From Myxococcales bacterium (GTDB lineage Bacteria; Myxococcota_A; Polyangia; Haliangiales; Haliangiaceae): 61,871 nucleotides of DNA. A model generated the notes under the pieces. That model saw only the letters and a program-made list of their open reading frames with translations, did no database searches and was not told the origin of the DNA. This document shows, piece after piece, positions 44,405 to 53,273 of the stretch. The DNA lies in contig WYBA01000297.1 of the NCBI GenBank assembly GCA_011526095.1, positions 1 to 61,871 of the forward strand, read 5' to 3'. Every line of letters starts with the position of its first letter. Positions within the stretch are counted from its first letter, which is position 1. Both the position numbers and the translations under genes were made by a program.

Positions 44405-47400
44405 TCAGCGGCCGGCGTGCTTGCCGAGGTCGACGAACGCGCCGTCGGTCATGACGACGTACGGGCGATCCTCGAGGGTGACCTTCTTGCCGTCGAACCG
44501 CTGGACCTGGAGCAGCCCCATGCCGTAGCCCATCGGCCCCTGCGAGTAGTAGTGGATCGACAGCCGGTACGGTCCGGCCTTCGGCGTGCCGGGGATCGCG
44601 AAGCACTCCGGGCCGTAGCCGGTGGTGATGTCGGCGTAGAGCTCGCCGCCGGAGGCCAGCTCTTGCTCGGAGTAGTAGGCGTGGCCGCCGCGCGCGTCGC
44701 GGATGTGGAAGTCGACGTCGTTGGCGTCGGTCTCCCAGTACAGGATGAACCGGGTCGACGGCTTCGTCGCCAGCTCGCCCCCGCGCTTGGTCAGCTCCGC
44801 GAGGACGGCGGCGCGATCGCCGCCGGCGGCGACGTACGTCGCCGCGATCATCCCAGCGTCCTCGCGCAGGACGCGATCGCCGCCGGCGAACCGATCCTCG
44901 GGGTAGGGCTGATCGATGCCGGCGAGGATCGCGGCGAAGGCGCCCGCGTGGTCGCCGGCGCGCAGCCGGGCGTAGGCGAGCAGGCGGTGGCCCGTGAGGT
45001 GATCCGGGCGATCCGCGACGGCGCGCGCGTAGCTGTCGAGCGCGAGGGCGCGCCCGGCGGGGCCGAGGCGGTCGAGGCGCTGGGCGGCGAACCGGCGCAG
45101 GTCGGCGCGGGATGCGTAGAGGTCGATGATCGAGCCCCACGCCCGCGCCGCGGCGGCGCGCTCCTTCTTGGCCTCGAGCGCCTCGCCCAGCGCGATGATC
45201 GCGAGCACGTCGCCGGGCGCCTCGGCGCGCCAGGCGCGCGCCAGCGCGAGCGCCCGGTCGACCTTGCGCGCGGCGATCGCCGCCATGACGTCGGCGAGCT
45301 TGCCGGTCAGGGCGGGCTCGGGCTCGGGCTCTGGCTCGGGCTCGGGTTCCTCGTCGCGAGGCGTCGGCTCGTCGTTCGACGCCCAGCCGCCGCCGGTCGG
45401 GTGGAACGCGAACGGGTAGGCGACCTGCACCGCGCCCCCGCCGCGCGGGCGGGGGAACTCGATCGCGGCGATCACCTGCGCGACGCACGTCGCCACCGTG
45501 TCGTGGACGCCGCTCGCGCGCGCGTCCGCGACCGTGCCGTCGGCGCGGATCGTGAACGTCGTCGCGACGGTGCCGGTCAGCGACGGCTCGGCCAGCAGCT
45601 CGCGCTCGTAGCAGAACCGGATCTTGTCGATGTTGCGCCTGATGTAGCGCCGGACGATCGCGCGGTCGAGGTCGCCCTGGACGGTCGGCTGGCCGATCCG
45701 CACCCGTGGGACGCTGGCCTGGCGGCCGCGCATCCCGCCGCGACCGCCGCCGACGCCGTAGCCCGAGCCGGTCCCCGAGCCGTGGCCGATCGTGCCGTAA
45801 CGACCGGTGCCGATCGTGCCCCAGCCGGTGCCGCCGCCGCCGGGGCCGTAGCCCGACCGGCCATAGCCGAACCCGTCCGGGTCGTCGAGCACCGCGTCGA
45901 ACGCCCCGGGCGTGTCCCCCGAGGCGCCGCCGAGCACGCCGGCGGACCGCGCCTGATCGAGCGCGGCGGTGCGCTCGTCGGCGACGTCGCGCGCCGCCGG
46001 ATCGGACGTGACCTCGTCGGGGGCGCGCGGCGCGTCGCCGGCGGCGGCGATCTCGACCGCCGTGCGCTGGCGCAGCTCCAGCCCGTCGGGGCCGATCGTC
46101 AAGATGTCGGCGAGGGCGTCGCGGTCGATCTGGTAGCGCGCGTAGTCCTCCTCGGTCTCCAGCACCAGCAGCGAGGTCTGGCTCGACATCACGCGGGCCG
46201 CGATCGAGCGGCGCGCGATCTCGGCGCGCAGCTCGGTCGCGGCGCCGGTGTCGGCGGTGGTGAGCAGGCGCGCCTCGAGCTCGGCGAGCTCCGCGCCGGC
46301 GATCGCGCGCTCGATCAGGACGGGCGCGCCGTCCGCCGGGACGACGGCGTGGCGGCGCCCGCCGACGATCACGTCGACCGAGGCCGGGGCGTCGGTGTGC
46401 AGGCGCGCGAAGACCATCACCGCGCCGCCGGCGCGCGCCGCGGGCACGCGCGGCGGGTAGATCCAGGTCGCGCCGGGGATCTCGATCGCGACGTCGACCT
46501 CGACCGCGGCGCCGAGCCCGGCCGCGATCGCCGCGGCGCCGTCGTCGAGGTCGTGGACGTCGCCGGCGCGGGGCAGCCCGGCCCGCGCGAGCGCGGCCGC
46601 GGTCGCGTCGTCGCGGATCCCGCCGGCGAGCACGACGTCGAGCCGATCGATGGGCAGGGCGCGCGCGGCCTCGATCACGGCGGGCGTGTCCTTGCCGGCG
46701 GTGACGACGCCGTCGGTGACGAGCACGAGGCGCCGGTGCGGCGGGGGCTTCGCCGCGGCGAGCGTCGCCAGCAGCTGGCCCAGATCCGAGGCGCCGGCCG
46801 CGCCGCGCGCGAGCAGCGCCTGGTCCTGCGCGTCGCCCCAGTCGGCGGCGTCGCCGTCGAACACCAGCTCGGTGGCCTGATCGTAGGCGTAGACCTGCAG
46901 CGGCAGCGGCGCGCCGTAGCGCTCGCGCGCCGCCGTGATCACGCCGCGCAGCGCCGCGACGTGCGCGGCGAAGCCGAGCGCGCGCGACGCGCTGGTGTCG
47001 ATCGCGAGGGTCAGGGCGCGCGGCGCGTCGGCGGCGGCGCGCGCCGGGTCGGACGCGTCGCCGACCGGGACCGTCGCGACGAGCAGCGTGCCCGCGGTGA
47101 CCGCGGCGGCCATCGCCGGCACCGCCGCGACGAAGTCGCGGTCCGGCTGCCAGTCGCGCTCGCGCAGCGCCTCGCGGTGGAGCTCGCCGTCGGTGTGGAG
47201 GGCGTCGAGCTGGACGTCGACCCGCGCGATCTTCGGCAGGCCGCGCAGCGGCAGCGCGTAGCGTCGGCCGACGAGCTCGTGGGAGAACGAGATCACGAGG
47301 TGCTTTTCGGCGCGCGCCGGGATCGGGAACACGCGCGCGCTGAACTGGTTGCCGGGCGCCTTCTCGAGCAGCGCCGGATCCTGGCGGCGATGGAGGAAGT

Positions 47401-47914
47401 CCTCGTAGACGCGGCGCGCGCGGTGCTTCTCGACCATCTCCGCCTCCTGGAGCTGGCCGTCGATCTCCATCGCGAACCGGGACACCGCGGCGCGCGCCGG
47501 CAGCGTGATCGTGAACGTCCCCTCGCGCGTGCGGTCCTCGGGGTTGTGGAAGTACAGGTGCAGCTCGGTGAACGCCAGCGGCCCCTCGATCACCGCGCGC
47601 GCGTCGATCCGCGTCACCGCGAGGCCGGTGCCGTCGGACGCGGTCAACGACCACGGCGCCGCGACGTCGGCGGCCGGCGGGGGCGCGTCGGTGGCGACCA
47701 TGCGCATCGGCGTGACGTCGCGCCGGGTCGTGGGCGCGCGGCGCGCGCGGGGCGTGCCCTGGCCGCCGGCGGTGTCGCCCGCGAGATCGATGTGCGCGGC
47801 CGGATCTGCGGCCGGATCTGCGGCCGGATCTGCGGCTGGATCTCCGGCCTCCGGGATGCCGGTCTGGCAGCCGGACAGGACGAGCGCGAGCGTGATCACG
47901 CGGATGGCGTGCAT
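44405..47914 (-). CDS. VIT-VWA-AgmX/PglI-DUF2135 lipoprotein
   Basis: This is a 1,169-residue lipoprotein (lipobox LVLSGC). In order it has four ADPA repeats (residues 25-40) and a VIT domain (TELHLYFHNPEDRTREGTFT, then AEMVEKHRARRVYEDFL). A VWA domain follows with a degenerate metal site (LTLAIDTSASRAL). Next are a Gly/Tyr-rich linker, an AgmX/PglI-type domain (IRFCYERELLAEPSLTGTV), an EP-repeat, TPR-like helices and a C-terminal DUF2135-like domain (ANDVDFHIRDARGGHAYYS). AgmX/PglI domains are linked to gliding motility complexes in myxobacteria; this is a family association only. It probably acts in the periplasm or at the outer membrane. Confidence 0.82.
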   Translation of the reverse strand: MHAIRVITLALVLSGCQTGIPEAGDPAADPAADPAADPAAHIDLAGDTAGGQGTPRARRAPTTRRDVTPMRMVATDAPPPAADVAAPWSLTASDGTGLAVTRIDARAVIEGPLAFTELHLYFHNPEDRTREGTFTITLPARAAVSRFAMEIDGQLQEAEMVEKHRARRVYEDFLHRRQDPALLEKAPGNQFSARVFPIPARAEKHLVISFSHELVGRRYALPLRGLPKIARVDVQLDALHTDGELHREALRERDWQPDRDFVAAVPAMAAAVTAGTLLVATVPVGDASDPARAAADAPRALTLAIDTSASRALGFAAHVAALRGVITAARERYGAPLPLQVYAYDQATELVFDGDAADWGDAQDQALLARGAAGASDLGQLLATLAAAKPPPHRRLVLVTDGVVTAGKDTPAVIEAARALPIDRLDVVLAGGIRDDATAAALARAGLPRAGDVHDLDDGAAAIAAGLGAAVEVDVAIEIPGATWIYPPRVPAARAGGAVMVFARLHTDAPASVDVIVGGRRHAVVPADGAPVLIERAIAGAELAELEARLLTTADTGAATELRAEIARRSIAARVMSSQTSLLVLETEEDYARYQIDRDALADILTIGPDGLELRQRTAVEIAAAGDAPRAPDEVTSDPAARDVADERTAALDQARSAGVLGGASGDTPGAFDAVLDDPDGFGYGRSGYGPGGGGTGWGTIGTGRYGTIGHGSGTGSGYGVGGGRGGMRGRQASVPRVRIGQPTVQGDLDRAIVRRYIRRNIDKIRFCYERELLAEPSLTGTVATTFTIRADGTVADARASGVHDTVATCVAQVIAAIEFPRPRGGGAVQVAYPFAFHPTGGGWASNDEPTPRDEEPEPEPEPEPEPALTGKLADVMAAIAARKVDRALALARAWRAEAPGDVLAIIALGEALEAKKERAAAARAWGSIIDLYASRADLRRFAAQRLDRLGPAGRALALDSYARAVADRPDHLTGHRLLAYARLRAGDHAGAFAAILAGIDQPYPEDRFAGGDRVLREDAGMIAATYVAAGGDRAAVLAELTKRGGELATKPSTRFILYWETDANDVDFHIRDARGGHAYYSEQELASGGELYADITTGYGPECFAIPGTPKAGPYRLSIHYYSQGPMGYGMGLLQVQRFDGKKVTLEDRPYVVMTDGAFVDLGKHAGR
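47799..47846. repeat. Four tandem 12-bp units (GGATCTGCGGCC)
   Basis: These encode the ADPA repeats just after the lipobox of the VIT/VWA protein. The last unit differs by one base. They are coding, with possible length polymorphism. Confidence 0.7.
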
Positions 47915-48015
47915 GTCAGGACCCCCCCAGCCTCGGACACGCGAGGCCCCCTTCACGTTCCCACGAAATCGACGGGGCGGCGCGCCGCGCCCGCGCCGGC
48001 TATGCTCGGGGGCAG

Positions 48016-48657
48016 ATGGTCGTCAGCTTCCTGCGCCGGTTCCCGCCGGTCATCATCATCTTGCTCGCGGTGACCGTCGCGGCGTCGCTCTACGCGGCGA
48101 TCGACGCGCGGCGAGAGGGCGATCTCTACGCCCGCCTCGCGCTGATCCCGGCGGACGTGTGGCACGGCGAGGTGTGGCGACTGGTGAGCTGGCCCGTGGT
48201 CGACAACAACCCGATCCTGCTCGTCGTCACGTGCGTGATGCTGTACGGGTTCGGCGGCGAGCTGGCGATGGTGTGGGGGACGCGGCGGTTCCTGTCCTAC
48301 GTCGTGGCGATCGTGACGGTCACCGGCGCCCTGACGTGCGTGGTCGCGCTCGCGGTCCCGGCGGCGTGGGACCACCCCCAGCTCGGCGGCTTCGCCCTCG
48401 GCAACGCGCTGATGGTGGCGTGGGCGCTGCAGTTCCCGGAGCGGTCGGTGCAGCTCCACAGCCTGCTCGAGGCGCGCGGGACGGTGCTGGCCTACGGCAC
48501 CGTGGCGATGTCGGCGTTCTACGCGATGCTCTACGGCGTGGTCGACTCGATCCCGGAGCTGATCGCGGGCGGCGCGGGGCTGGCGCTGGCGGCGCGGTGG
48601 CTGGTGCCGATCGTGATGGCCGACCACGTCGCCGGCGGCGACGACGCCGACGCCTGA
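48016..48657 (+). CDS. Rhomboid-like membrane protein, probably inactive
   Basis: This 213-residue protein has six predicted helices and the rhomboid fold signatures GEVWRLVSWPVVDNN and LYGFGGELAMVWGTRRFLSY. The catalytic GxSG serine and partner His are not found (the corresponding helix reads LGNALMVAWAL), so it resembles derlin or iRhom-type pseudoproteases. Its stop codon is back-to-back with that of the convergent isomerase gene (TGATCA). Confidence 0.7.
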   Translation: MVVSFLRRFPPVIIILLAVTVAASLYAAIDARREGDLYARLALIPADVWHGEVWRLVSWPVVDNNPILLVVTCVMLYGFGGELAMVWGTRRFLSYVVAIVTVTGALTCVVALAVPAAWDHPQLGGFALGNALMVAWALQFPERSVQLHSLLEARGTVLAYGTVAMSAFYAMLYGVVDSIPELIAGGAGLALAARWLVPIVMADHVAGGDDADA

Positions 48658-49260
48658 TCACGACGCGCGCGCGAGGTACTGCTCGAGCAGCGGCAGCCGG
48701 TCGTTGCCCCAGAACAGCGCGTCGCCGACGAACATCGCCGGCGCGCCGAACGCGCCGCGGCGGATCGCCTCGTCGGTCGTGGCGCGGAGCTGGTCCTTGG
48801 TCTCGGGCGCGTCGATCGCGGCGAGGATCGCGGGCGCGTCGAGGCCGGCCGCGGTCGCCGCGGCGGCGATCACCGGGTCGGTGCTGACGTCTTGATCCTC
48901 GGCCCAGTAGGCGTGGAACAGCGCCAGCGCGAACGCCGGGACCGCCGCGGGCGCGCGCAGCTCGGCGGCGGCGAGCGCGCGCTGGGGGCGCAGCGTGTTG
49001 AGCGGGAACCGCGACGGCACGCGGAACGGCACGCCGTAGTGGTGCGACCACAGCGTCATGTCGTGGAGCATCCACCGCGCCTTGGCGGGGATGCGCGCGG
49101 GCATCTCGTTGCCGGTCGCCTTGAACACCGCGCCGAGCAGGAACGGGCGCCACCGCACCGGCACGCCGGTGCGGGCCGAGACGCCGGCCATCTGCGTCGC
49201 GGCCAGGTAGCTGTAGGACGAGCCGATGTCGAAGAACAGCTCGATCTGGCGGTCGGTCAT
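48658..49260 (-). CDS. 2-hydroxychromene-2-carboxylate isomerase (DsbA/GST-kappa fold)
   Basis: This 200-residue protein opens with ELFFDIGSSYSYLAATQM, where the Ser that activates glutathione in HCCA isomerases/GST kappa replaces the CXXC of DsbA. It ends with the family cis-Pro segment GAFGAPAMFVGDALFWGNDRL. It probably performs a glutathione-dependent isomerisation of an aromatic or other substrate in the cytoplasm. Full family length, ordinary start. Confidence 0.9.
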   Translation of the reverse strand: MTDRQIELFFDIGSSYSYLAATQMAGVSARTGVPVRWRPFLLGAVFKATGNEMPARIPAKARWMLHDMTLWSHHYGVPFRVPSRFPLNTLRPQRALAAAELRAPAAVPAFALALFHAYWAEDQDVSTDPVIAAAATAAGLDAPAILAAIDAPETKDQLRATTDEAIRRGAFGAPAMFVGDALFWGNDRLPLLEQYLARAS

Positions 49261-49316
49261 GGTGGGACGGTAACAGCGGACCGCGCGGGTGTATCCTCGG
49301 GCGCAGGGGGATTCAC

Positions 49317-50222
49317 ATGAGGACCAAGCTCGCCGCGATCGTCATCGCGCTGGGCCTGCTCGTCGCCGCGCGCGTCGAGGCGGGCCCGTTCACGTTCCAG
49401 CAGGCCGACGTCACGATCCAGGTGCCCGACGGGTGGGCGACCGATGACGCGGGCGGGTACGTGACGTTCACCGCGCCGGATCAGACCGTCGCGATCAACC
49501 TGGCGTGGGGTGGCTCCGACGCCAAGGCGGCGTGGAAGACCCTGGAGAAGGAGGCCAAGGCGCTGGTCAAGGGCCTCAAGCTGAAGAAGGCGGCGGGCTG
49601 GGTCGGTGGGCTCGAGGGCTGGGTCGCCGCGGGCAAAGGCAAGCTCGAGGGAACAGCGGTCGACGCGCGGCTCGGGATCGTCCACGCGCCCGGCGGCGCG
49701 ATGAGCGTGTTCGTCATCGGCCAGACCGGCAAGTACGACGCGCACTGGCAGGCGCTGCACACGATGCTCGCCAGCCTGCAGCCGGCGTCCGGCGAGCGGC
49801 TCGACGTCGGTGGCCCCGACTTCCTCAGCGTGGACGACAACGGCCAGCACTTCGCCAAGTACCTGGCGCGCGCGATCGCGACCGACGACGCCAAGGCGTT
49901 CGTCAAGCTGGTGGGCAAGAAGGGCCTGGCGTTCGCCGACGGCGAGAACGGCGCGTCGTCGCGGACGCTCAAGGGCAGCAAGCTGACGGCGGCGATCAAG
50001 AAGGCCGGCGGCGTCGCGGCGCTGCTCGGGGTCCCGGCGTCGGGTGCGTTCAACGTGGAGCTCGGACAGCTCGGCGAGTCGCTCGGGCTGGCGTTCACGA
50101 TGAGCCGCGGCGACGGGCAGGGCGTCGTCGCGCACCTCTACGCCGAGGGCGGCAAGGGCGGGTGGAAGCTGGTCTCGGTCTACTACCAGGACCACGGCGT
50201 CGACGAGGGCGACGGCATGTGA
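49317..50222 (+). CDS. Secreted hypothetical protein
   Basis: This 301-residue protein has a signal peptide (MRTKLAAIVIALGLLVAARVEA) and a PsbP/MOG1-like beginning (VTIQVPDGWATDDAGGYVTF, then SVFVIGQTGKYD). It is Lys-rich compared with its neighbours and has no Cys. The second half resembles a DUF-type domain without known motifs. It probably sits in the periplasm. Divergent from the isomerase gene. Function unknown. Confidence 0.7.
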   Translation: MRTKLAAIVIALGLLVAARVEAGPFTFQQADVTIQVPDGWATDDAGGYVTFTAPDQTVAINLAWGGSDAKAAWKTLEKEAKALVKGLKLKKAAGWVGGLEGWVAAGKGKLEGTAVDARLGIVHAPGGAMSVFVIGQTGKYDAHWQALHTMLASLQPASGERLDVGGPDFLSVDDNGQHFAKYLARAIATDDAKAFVKLVGKKGLAFADGENGASSRTLKGSKLTAAIKKAGGVAALLGVPASGAFNVELGQLGESLGLAFTMSRGDGQGVVAHLYAEGGKGGWKLVSVYYQDHGVDEGDGM

Positions 50223-50246
50223 GGCGCGCGCGCCGGGGCGCTCAGC

Positions 50247-50927
50247 TCAGCACCACGAGTGGCCGGGCTCGCCGCCGCGCAGCAGCTCGCGCACGTTCGC
50301 CTCGATCACGCGGTAGCCGACGTTGCCGCCGAGGCGCTGGCGGCCCTCGTTGAACACGTAGGTCGGGCTGATCTCGACATGGAGCCCGCGCGCGAGGTCG
50401 AGCCCGCGCGACAGCTCGGCGTGGGCGCGCCCGGTGTAGAGGTGGTCCTCGATCGCCGGCACCGACAGGCCGAGCTGGTCGGCGACGTCGAGCTGGGCGC
50501 GGCGCAGCGAGATATCGACGCCGTCGGCGAAGAACGCCCGGCGCAGCGCCCAGCTCGCGCGGCCGAACGCCGCGGGATCGAGCAGCTTGACCGCCGCGAG
50601 GAAGATGTGGGCCCCGAGCGAGGACGTCGGCGCCGCCGTGGTCCACACGCCGGGGTGGAGCGTGACGTGATCGAACTTCGCGACGACGCCGCGGACGTGC
50701 TCGGCGTAGGCGGGCAGGCCGCCGCGGTCCGCCCAGCGGGCGGCGAGGCGGGCGCGGGCGTCGCCGAACACGGTCATGAAGTGGCAGTCGACGGCGATCG
50801 CCGGGCCGAACGCGGCGGTGAGCTCGTCGAGGCGGACCTGGCCGACGTAGGCCCAGACGCACAGCACGTCGGAGAAGTAGTCGACCTGGACAGGGGCGGG
50901 TGCCGACATCGGCGCATCATCGCTCAT
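50247..50927 (-). CDS. DsbA-family oxidoreductase (FrnE-like) with altered active site
   Basis: This 226-residue cytoplasmic protein has the FrnE/DsbA-like start VDYFSDVLCVWAYVGQVRLD and cis-Pro segment SPTYVFNEGRQRLGGNVGYR. The usual CPWC active site reads CVWA, so the second Cys is missing and it may act as a monothiol enzyme or have another activity. A C-terminal HSWC adds one more Cys. It begins at ATG 50927; an ATG six codons on is possible. Confidence 0.8.
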   Translation of the reverse strand: MSDDAPMSAPAPVQVDYFSDVLCVWAYVGQVRLDELTAAFGPAIAVDCHFMTVFGDARARLAARWADRGGLPAYAEHVRGVVAKFDHVTLHPGVWTTAAPTSSLGAHIFLAAVKLLDPAAFGRASWALRRAFFADGVDISLRRAQLDVADQLGLSVPAIEDHLYTGRAHAELSRGLDLARGLHVEISPTYVFNEGRQRLGGNVGYRVIEANVRELLRGGEPGHSWC

Positions 50928-50958
50928 CGGCGCTCATCGGCGCGAGGTCGGCAGGTCG

Positions 50959-52731
50959 GTGCGCCGGCGGCTTGCGGTCGCACCGCAACGCGGGTCAGAT
51001 CGCGTGGTGGACGGTCCTGCAGTAACCGCTCGTCCCGTCGGGGCCCCCGCGCCGGGCGCGGAGGAGGCCTCGGCGTGGGTCGCCACGGTCGTCGAGCTGC
51101 TGCTCACGGTCGGGCACATCGACGGGCTGTTCCACCACCGCGAGCAGGTGTTCGTCCAGCAGTACCTCGAGTCGGTGATCCGCGCGACCGAGCAGTCCGC
51201 GGCCGGCACCGCCGACGAGCGGGCGCGGCTGGGCCAGGCGTGGCGGGCGCACTTCGCGACGCTGCACGCGCGGCTGGGGGCCGAGGTCGAGGCGCTCGCG
51301 GGCGAGGTCGTGCCGCGCGGCGACGGCACGTTCGTGTCGACCAAGCTGACGACGCGCGCGGTGACGCTGTTCCGCGGGCTGGCCGGGCCGGCGCAGGCGG
51401 CGGTGCTCGAGCTGGTGGCGGGCATGGTCCACGCCGACGGCGTGGTCGATCCGCTGGAGGTCGGGCTGTACAACGAGCTGCTCGGGTACTTCACGGCGCC
51501 CGCGCCGGCCGCGGCGTCGGCGGCGCCGGCGCCCGGGCGGGCAGGGCAGTCCCGCCCGCTGGTGATCAGCCCGCCGCAGCCGTACGAGCTCAAGACCTCG
51601 TCGCACCCGCTGCTCGATCCGCTGGAGCAGACGTACTCGCCGCACCCCACGGAGCTGCAGTCGCAGCTGGCGCGGGACTACCAGCTCGTCCTGCACGCGA
51701 TCGAGGCGTGGCAGCGGCAGCGCGCCCTCGGCGCCGGCCTCCTCTCCGGGGTTGATGAAGCCACGAAGATCCCTGCGGGAGCGCGGTTCCTGGACGACCA
51801 CGTCCACGTGATCAAGCCGGCGCAGCCGACCGAGCTGGTCGTGCTGGGTGATCTGCACGGCTGCTACGGCTGCCTCAAGGCCGCGCTCTTGCAGTCAGAC
51901 TTCATCCGGAGGGTGTGGCTGCACCAGTGGGACCCCGCCCGGTACCCGGACATCAAGCTGGTGATGCTCGGGGACTACATCGACCGAGGGAGGTTCAGCT
52001 TCGACGGCGTGCTGCGCGCGGCGCTGCAGCTGTTCGTCGCCATGCCGGACAACGTCGTGCTCCTGCGCGGCAACCACGAGTACTTCGTGTGGCTCGAGCA
52101 GCGGATGTACAGCGGCGTGCACCCGGCCGAGGCGCTGACGTCGATCACGCCGTACGTGCCGCCGGCGATGCTCGAGGGGTACCGCGTGCTGTTCGAGCAG
52201 ATGCCGACGTCGCTGGTGTTCGACCGGCTGCTGTTCGTGCACGGTGGCATCCCGCGCGACGACACGTTCGCGGCGAAGTGGCGCGACCTGTCGAGCCTCA
52301 ACGACCCCGAGGTGCGCTGGCAGATGCTGTGGAGCGACCCGGTCGTCGGCGAGCACGTGCCGGTCGAGCTGCAGCGCAAGAATCCCCGCTTCGGGTTCGG
52401 CCGCGGCCAGTTCCGCGCGTTCATGGAGCGCACCGGGGTTGATGTGATGATCCGCGGCCACGAGCAGATCGACGCCGGGTTCGACGTCATCTACGACCTC
52501 GGCGACCGCCTGCTGCTCAGCCTGTTCTCGGCCGGCGGCCACGACAACGCCGATCTCCCCGAAGGCGCGCCGTACCGCCGCGTCACTCCGATGGCGCTCA
52601 CGATCCTCCACGACGCCAGCGCCGGCCCGCCGCGCGCCTACCCGTGGCCGATCGCCTACCAGCCGTTCAACTACGCTCCGTACAACGGTTTCCACCGCGA
52701 CCTGCCGCTGCTGCAGTTCCGCACGGCCTAG
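50959..52731 (+). CDS. PPP-type metallophosphoesterase with TerB-like N-terminus
   Basis: This is a 590-residue protein. Residues 30-180 form a helical TerB-like region (LLTVGHIDGLFHHREQVFVQ, then GMVHADGVVDPLE). A calcineurin-like Ser/Thr phosphatase domain follows at residues 285-560 with GDLHGCYGCL, GDYIDRGRFSFD, RGNHEYF and MIRGHEQIDAG, the complete metal-ligand set. It should dephosphorylate proteins, fitting a genome with Ser/Thr kinases. The GTG at 50959 leaves 31 bases to the divergent gene; GTG 51004 is an alternative. Confidence 0.85.
   Translation: MRRRLAVAPQRGSDRVVDGPAVTARPVGAPAPGAEEASAWVATVVELLLTVGHIDGLFHHREQVFVQQYLESVIRATEQSAAGTADERARLGQAWRAHFATLHARLGAEVEALAGEVVPRGDGTFVSTKLTTRAVTLFRGLAGPAQAAVLELVAGMVHADGVVDPLEVGLYNELLGYFTAPAPAAASAAPAPGRAGQSRPLVISPPQPYELKTSSHPLLDPLEQTYSPHPTELQSQLARDYQLVLHAIEAWQRQRALGAGLLSGVDEATKIPAGARFLDDHVHVIKPAQPTELVVLGDLHGCYGCLKAALLQSDFIRRVWLHQWDPARYPDIKLVMLGDYIDRGRFSFDGVLRAALQLFVAMPDNVVLLRGNHEYFVWLEQRMYSGVHPAEALTSITPYVPPAMLEGYRVLFEQMPTSLVFDRLLFVHGGIPRDDTFAAKWRDLSSLNDPEVRWQMLWSDPVVGEHVPVELQRKNPRFGFGRGQFRAFMERTGVDVMIRGHEQIDAGFDVIYDLGDRLLLSLFSAGGHDNADLPEGAPYRRVTPMALTILHDASAGPPRAYPWPIAYQPFNYAPYNGFHRDLPLLQFRTA
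51744..51758. repeat. Short repeat CTCCGGGGTTGATGA (copy 1)
   Basis: This is identical to 52763-52777; a partial copy (CCGGGGTTGATG) is at 52433-52444 and inverse relatives at 54391-54405 and 54478-54492. This copy lies inside the phosphoesterase gene. Confidence 0.4.
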
Positions 52732-52737
52732 CCTGCC

Positions 52738-52752
52738 GAGCGGCCACCGCTC
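52738..52752. terminator. Terminator-like hairpin
   Basis: GAGCGG-CCA-CCGCTC directly follows the stop of the phosphoesterase gene. Confidence 0.4.
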
Positions 52753-52762
52753 GTGGTCACCC

Positions 52763-52777
52763 CTCCGGGGTTGATGA
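52763..52777. repeat. Short repeat CTCCGGGGTTGATGA (copy 2)
   Basis: This exact 15-base copy of 51744-51758 lies in the intergenic strip between the convergent phosphoesterase and cupredoxin genes, on the far side of the RAYT-type gene. Confidence 0.4.
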
Positions 52778-52830
52778 GGTGGCCGAATGACGTGGCCATG
52801 ACCACGCGCGCCGGATCGCGCGCGCCGCGT

Positions 52831-53184
52831 CTACTCGACGTGCAGGATGCCCGTGAAGCCGTGGACCTGGCAGTAGAAGTCGTAGTCGCCGGGCTCGAAG
52901 AACCGAAAGCACGCCTCCTCGCCCTGCCCGATCGCGAACAGGCCGGCGGGGATCGAGTGCGCCGTATGTCCGGCCGAGAGCTGCCACATCACGACGTCAC
53001 CGACCGCGACCGTGGCCGGGTCCGGGTAGTACTCGCCACCCGCGGTTCCGATCACCACGGCTGGATCGATCTGGGAGCACGACACCTCGATGAGCGCCGC
53101 CGCGGGCGAGTCCGCTGAGGCGTCGACCCCTTCGGCCACGCCGCCGCCGCACGCCGCCAGGAACAGGAGCGCACACCTTCTCAT
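52831..53184 (-). CDS. Cupredoxin-like lipoprotein
   Basis: This 117-residue lipoprotein (LFLAACG) carries a plastocyanin-type domain: VAVGDVVMWQLSAGHTAHS gives the first His ligand and GDYDFYCQVHGFTG the Cys/His ligands. The last ligand looks weak because Met is absent after HGF. It probably binds one copper and carries electrons at the cell envelope. It may serve the oxidase or cytochrome systems, but it is not linked to them. Confidence 0.85.
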   Translation of the reverse strand: MRRCALLFLAACGGGVAEGVDASADSPAAALIEVSCSQIDPAVVIGTAGGEYYPDPATVAVGDVVMWQLSAGHTAHSIPAGLFAIGQGEEACFRFFEPGDYDFYCQVHGFTGILHVE

Positions 53185-53273
53185 CGTGCGAATCCTAGTC
53201 CCACGCCGTGCGGCTCGCGCCGCGGCGAGCTGCCGCACCGTTCTCCGCTCGATCGCGTGCGCCGTCGCGATCG

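Noticed and set aside
47799..47846. Intergenic direct-repeat array
   Set aside because: The units are in frame within the VIT/VWA protein and encode its ADPA repeats.
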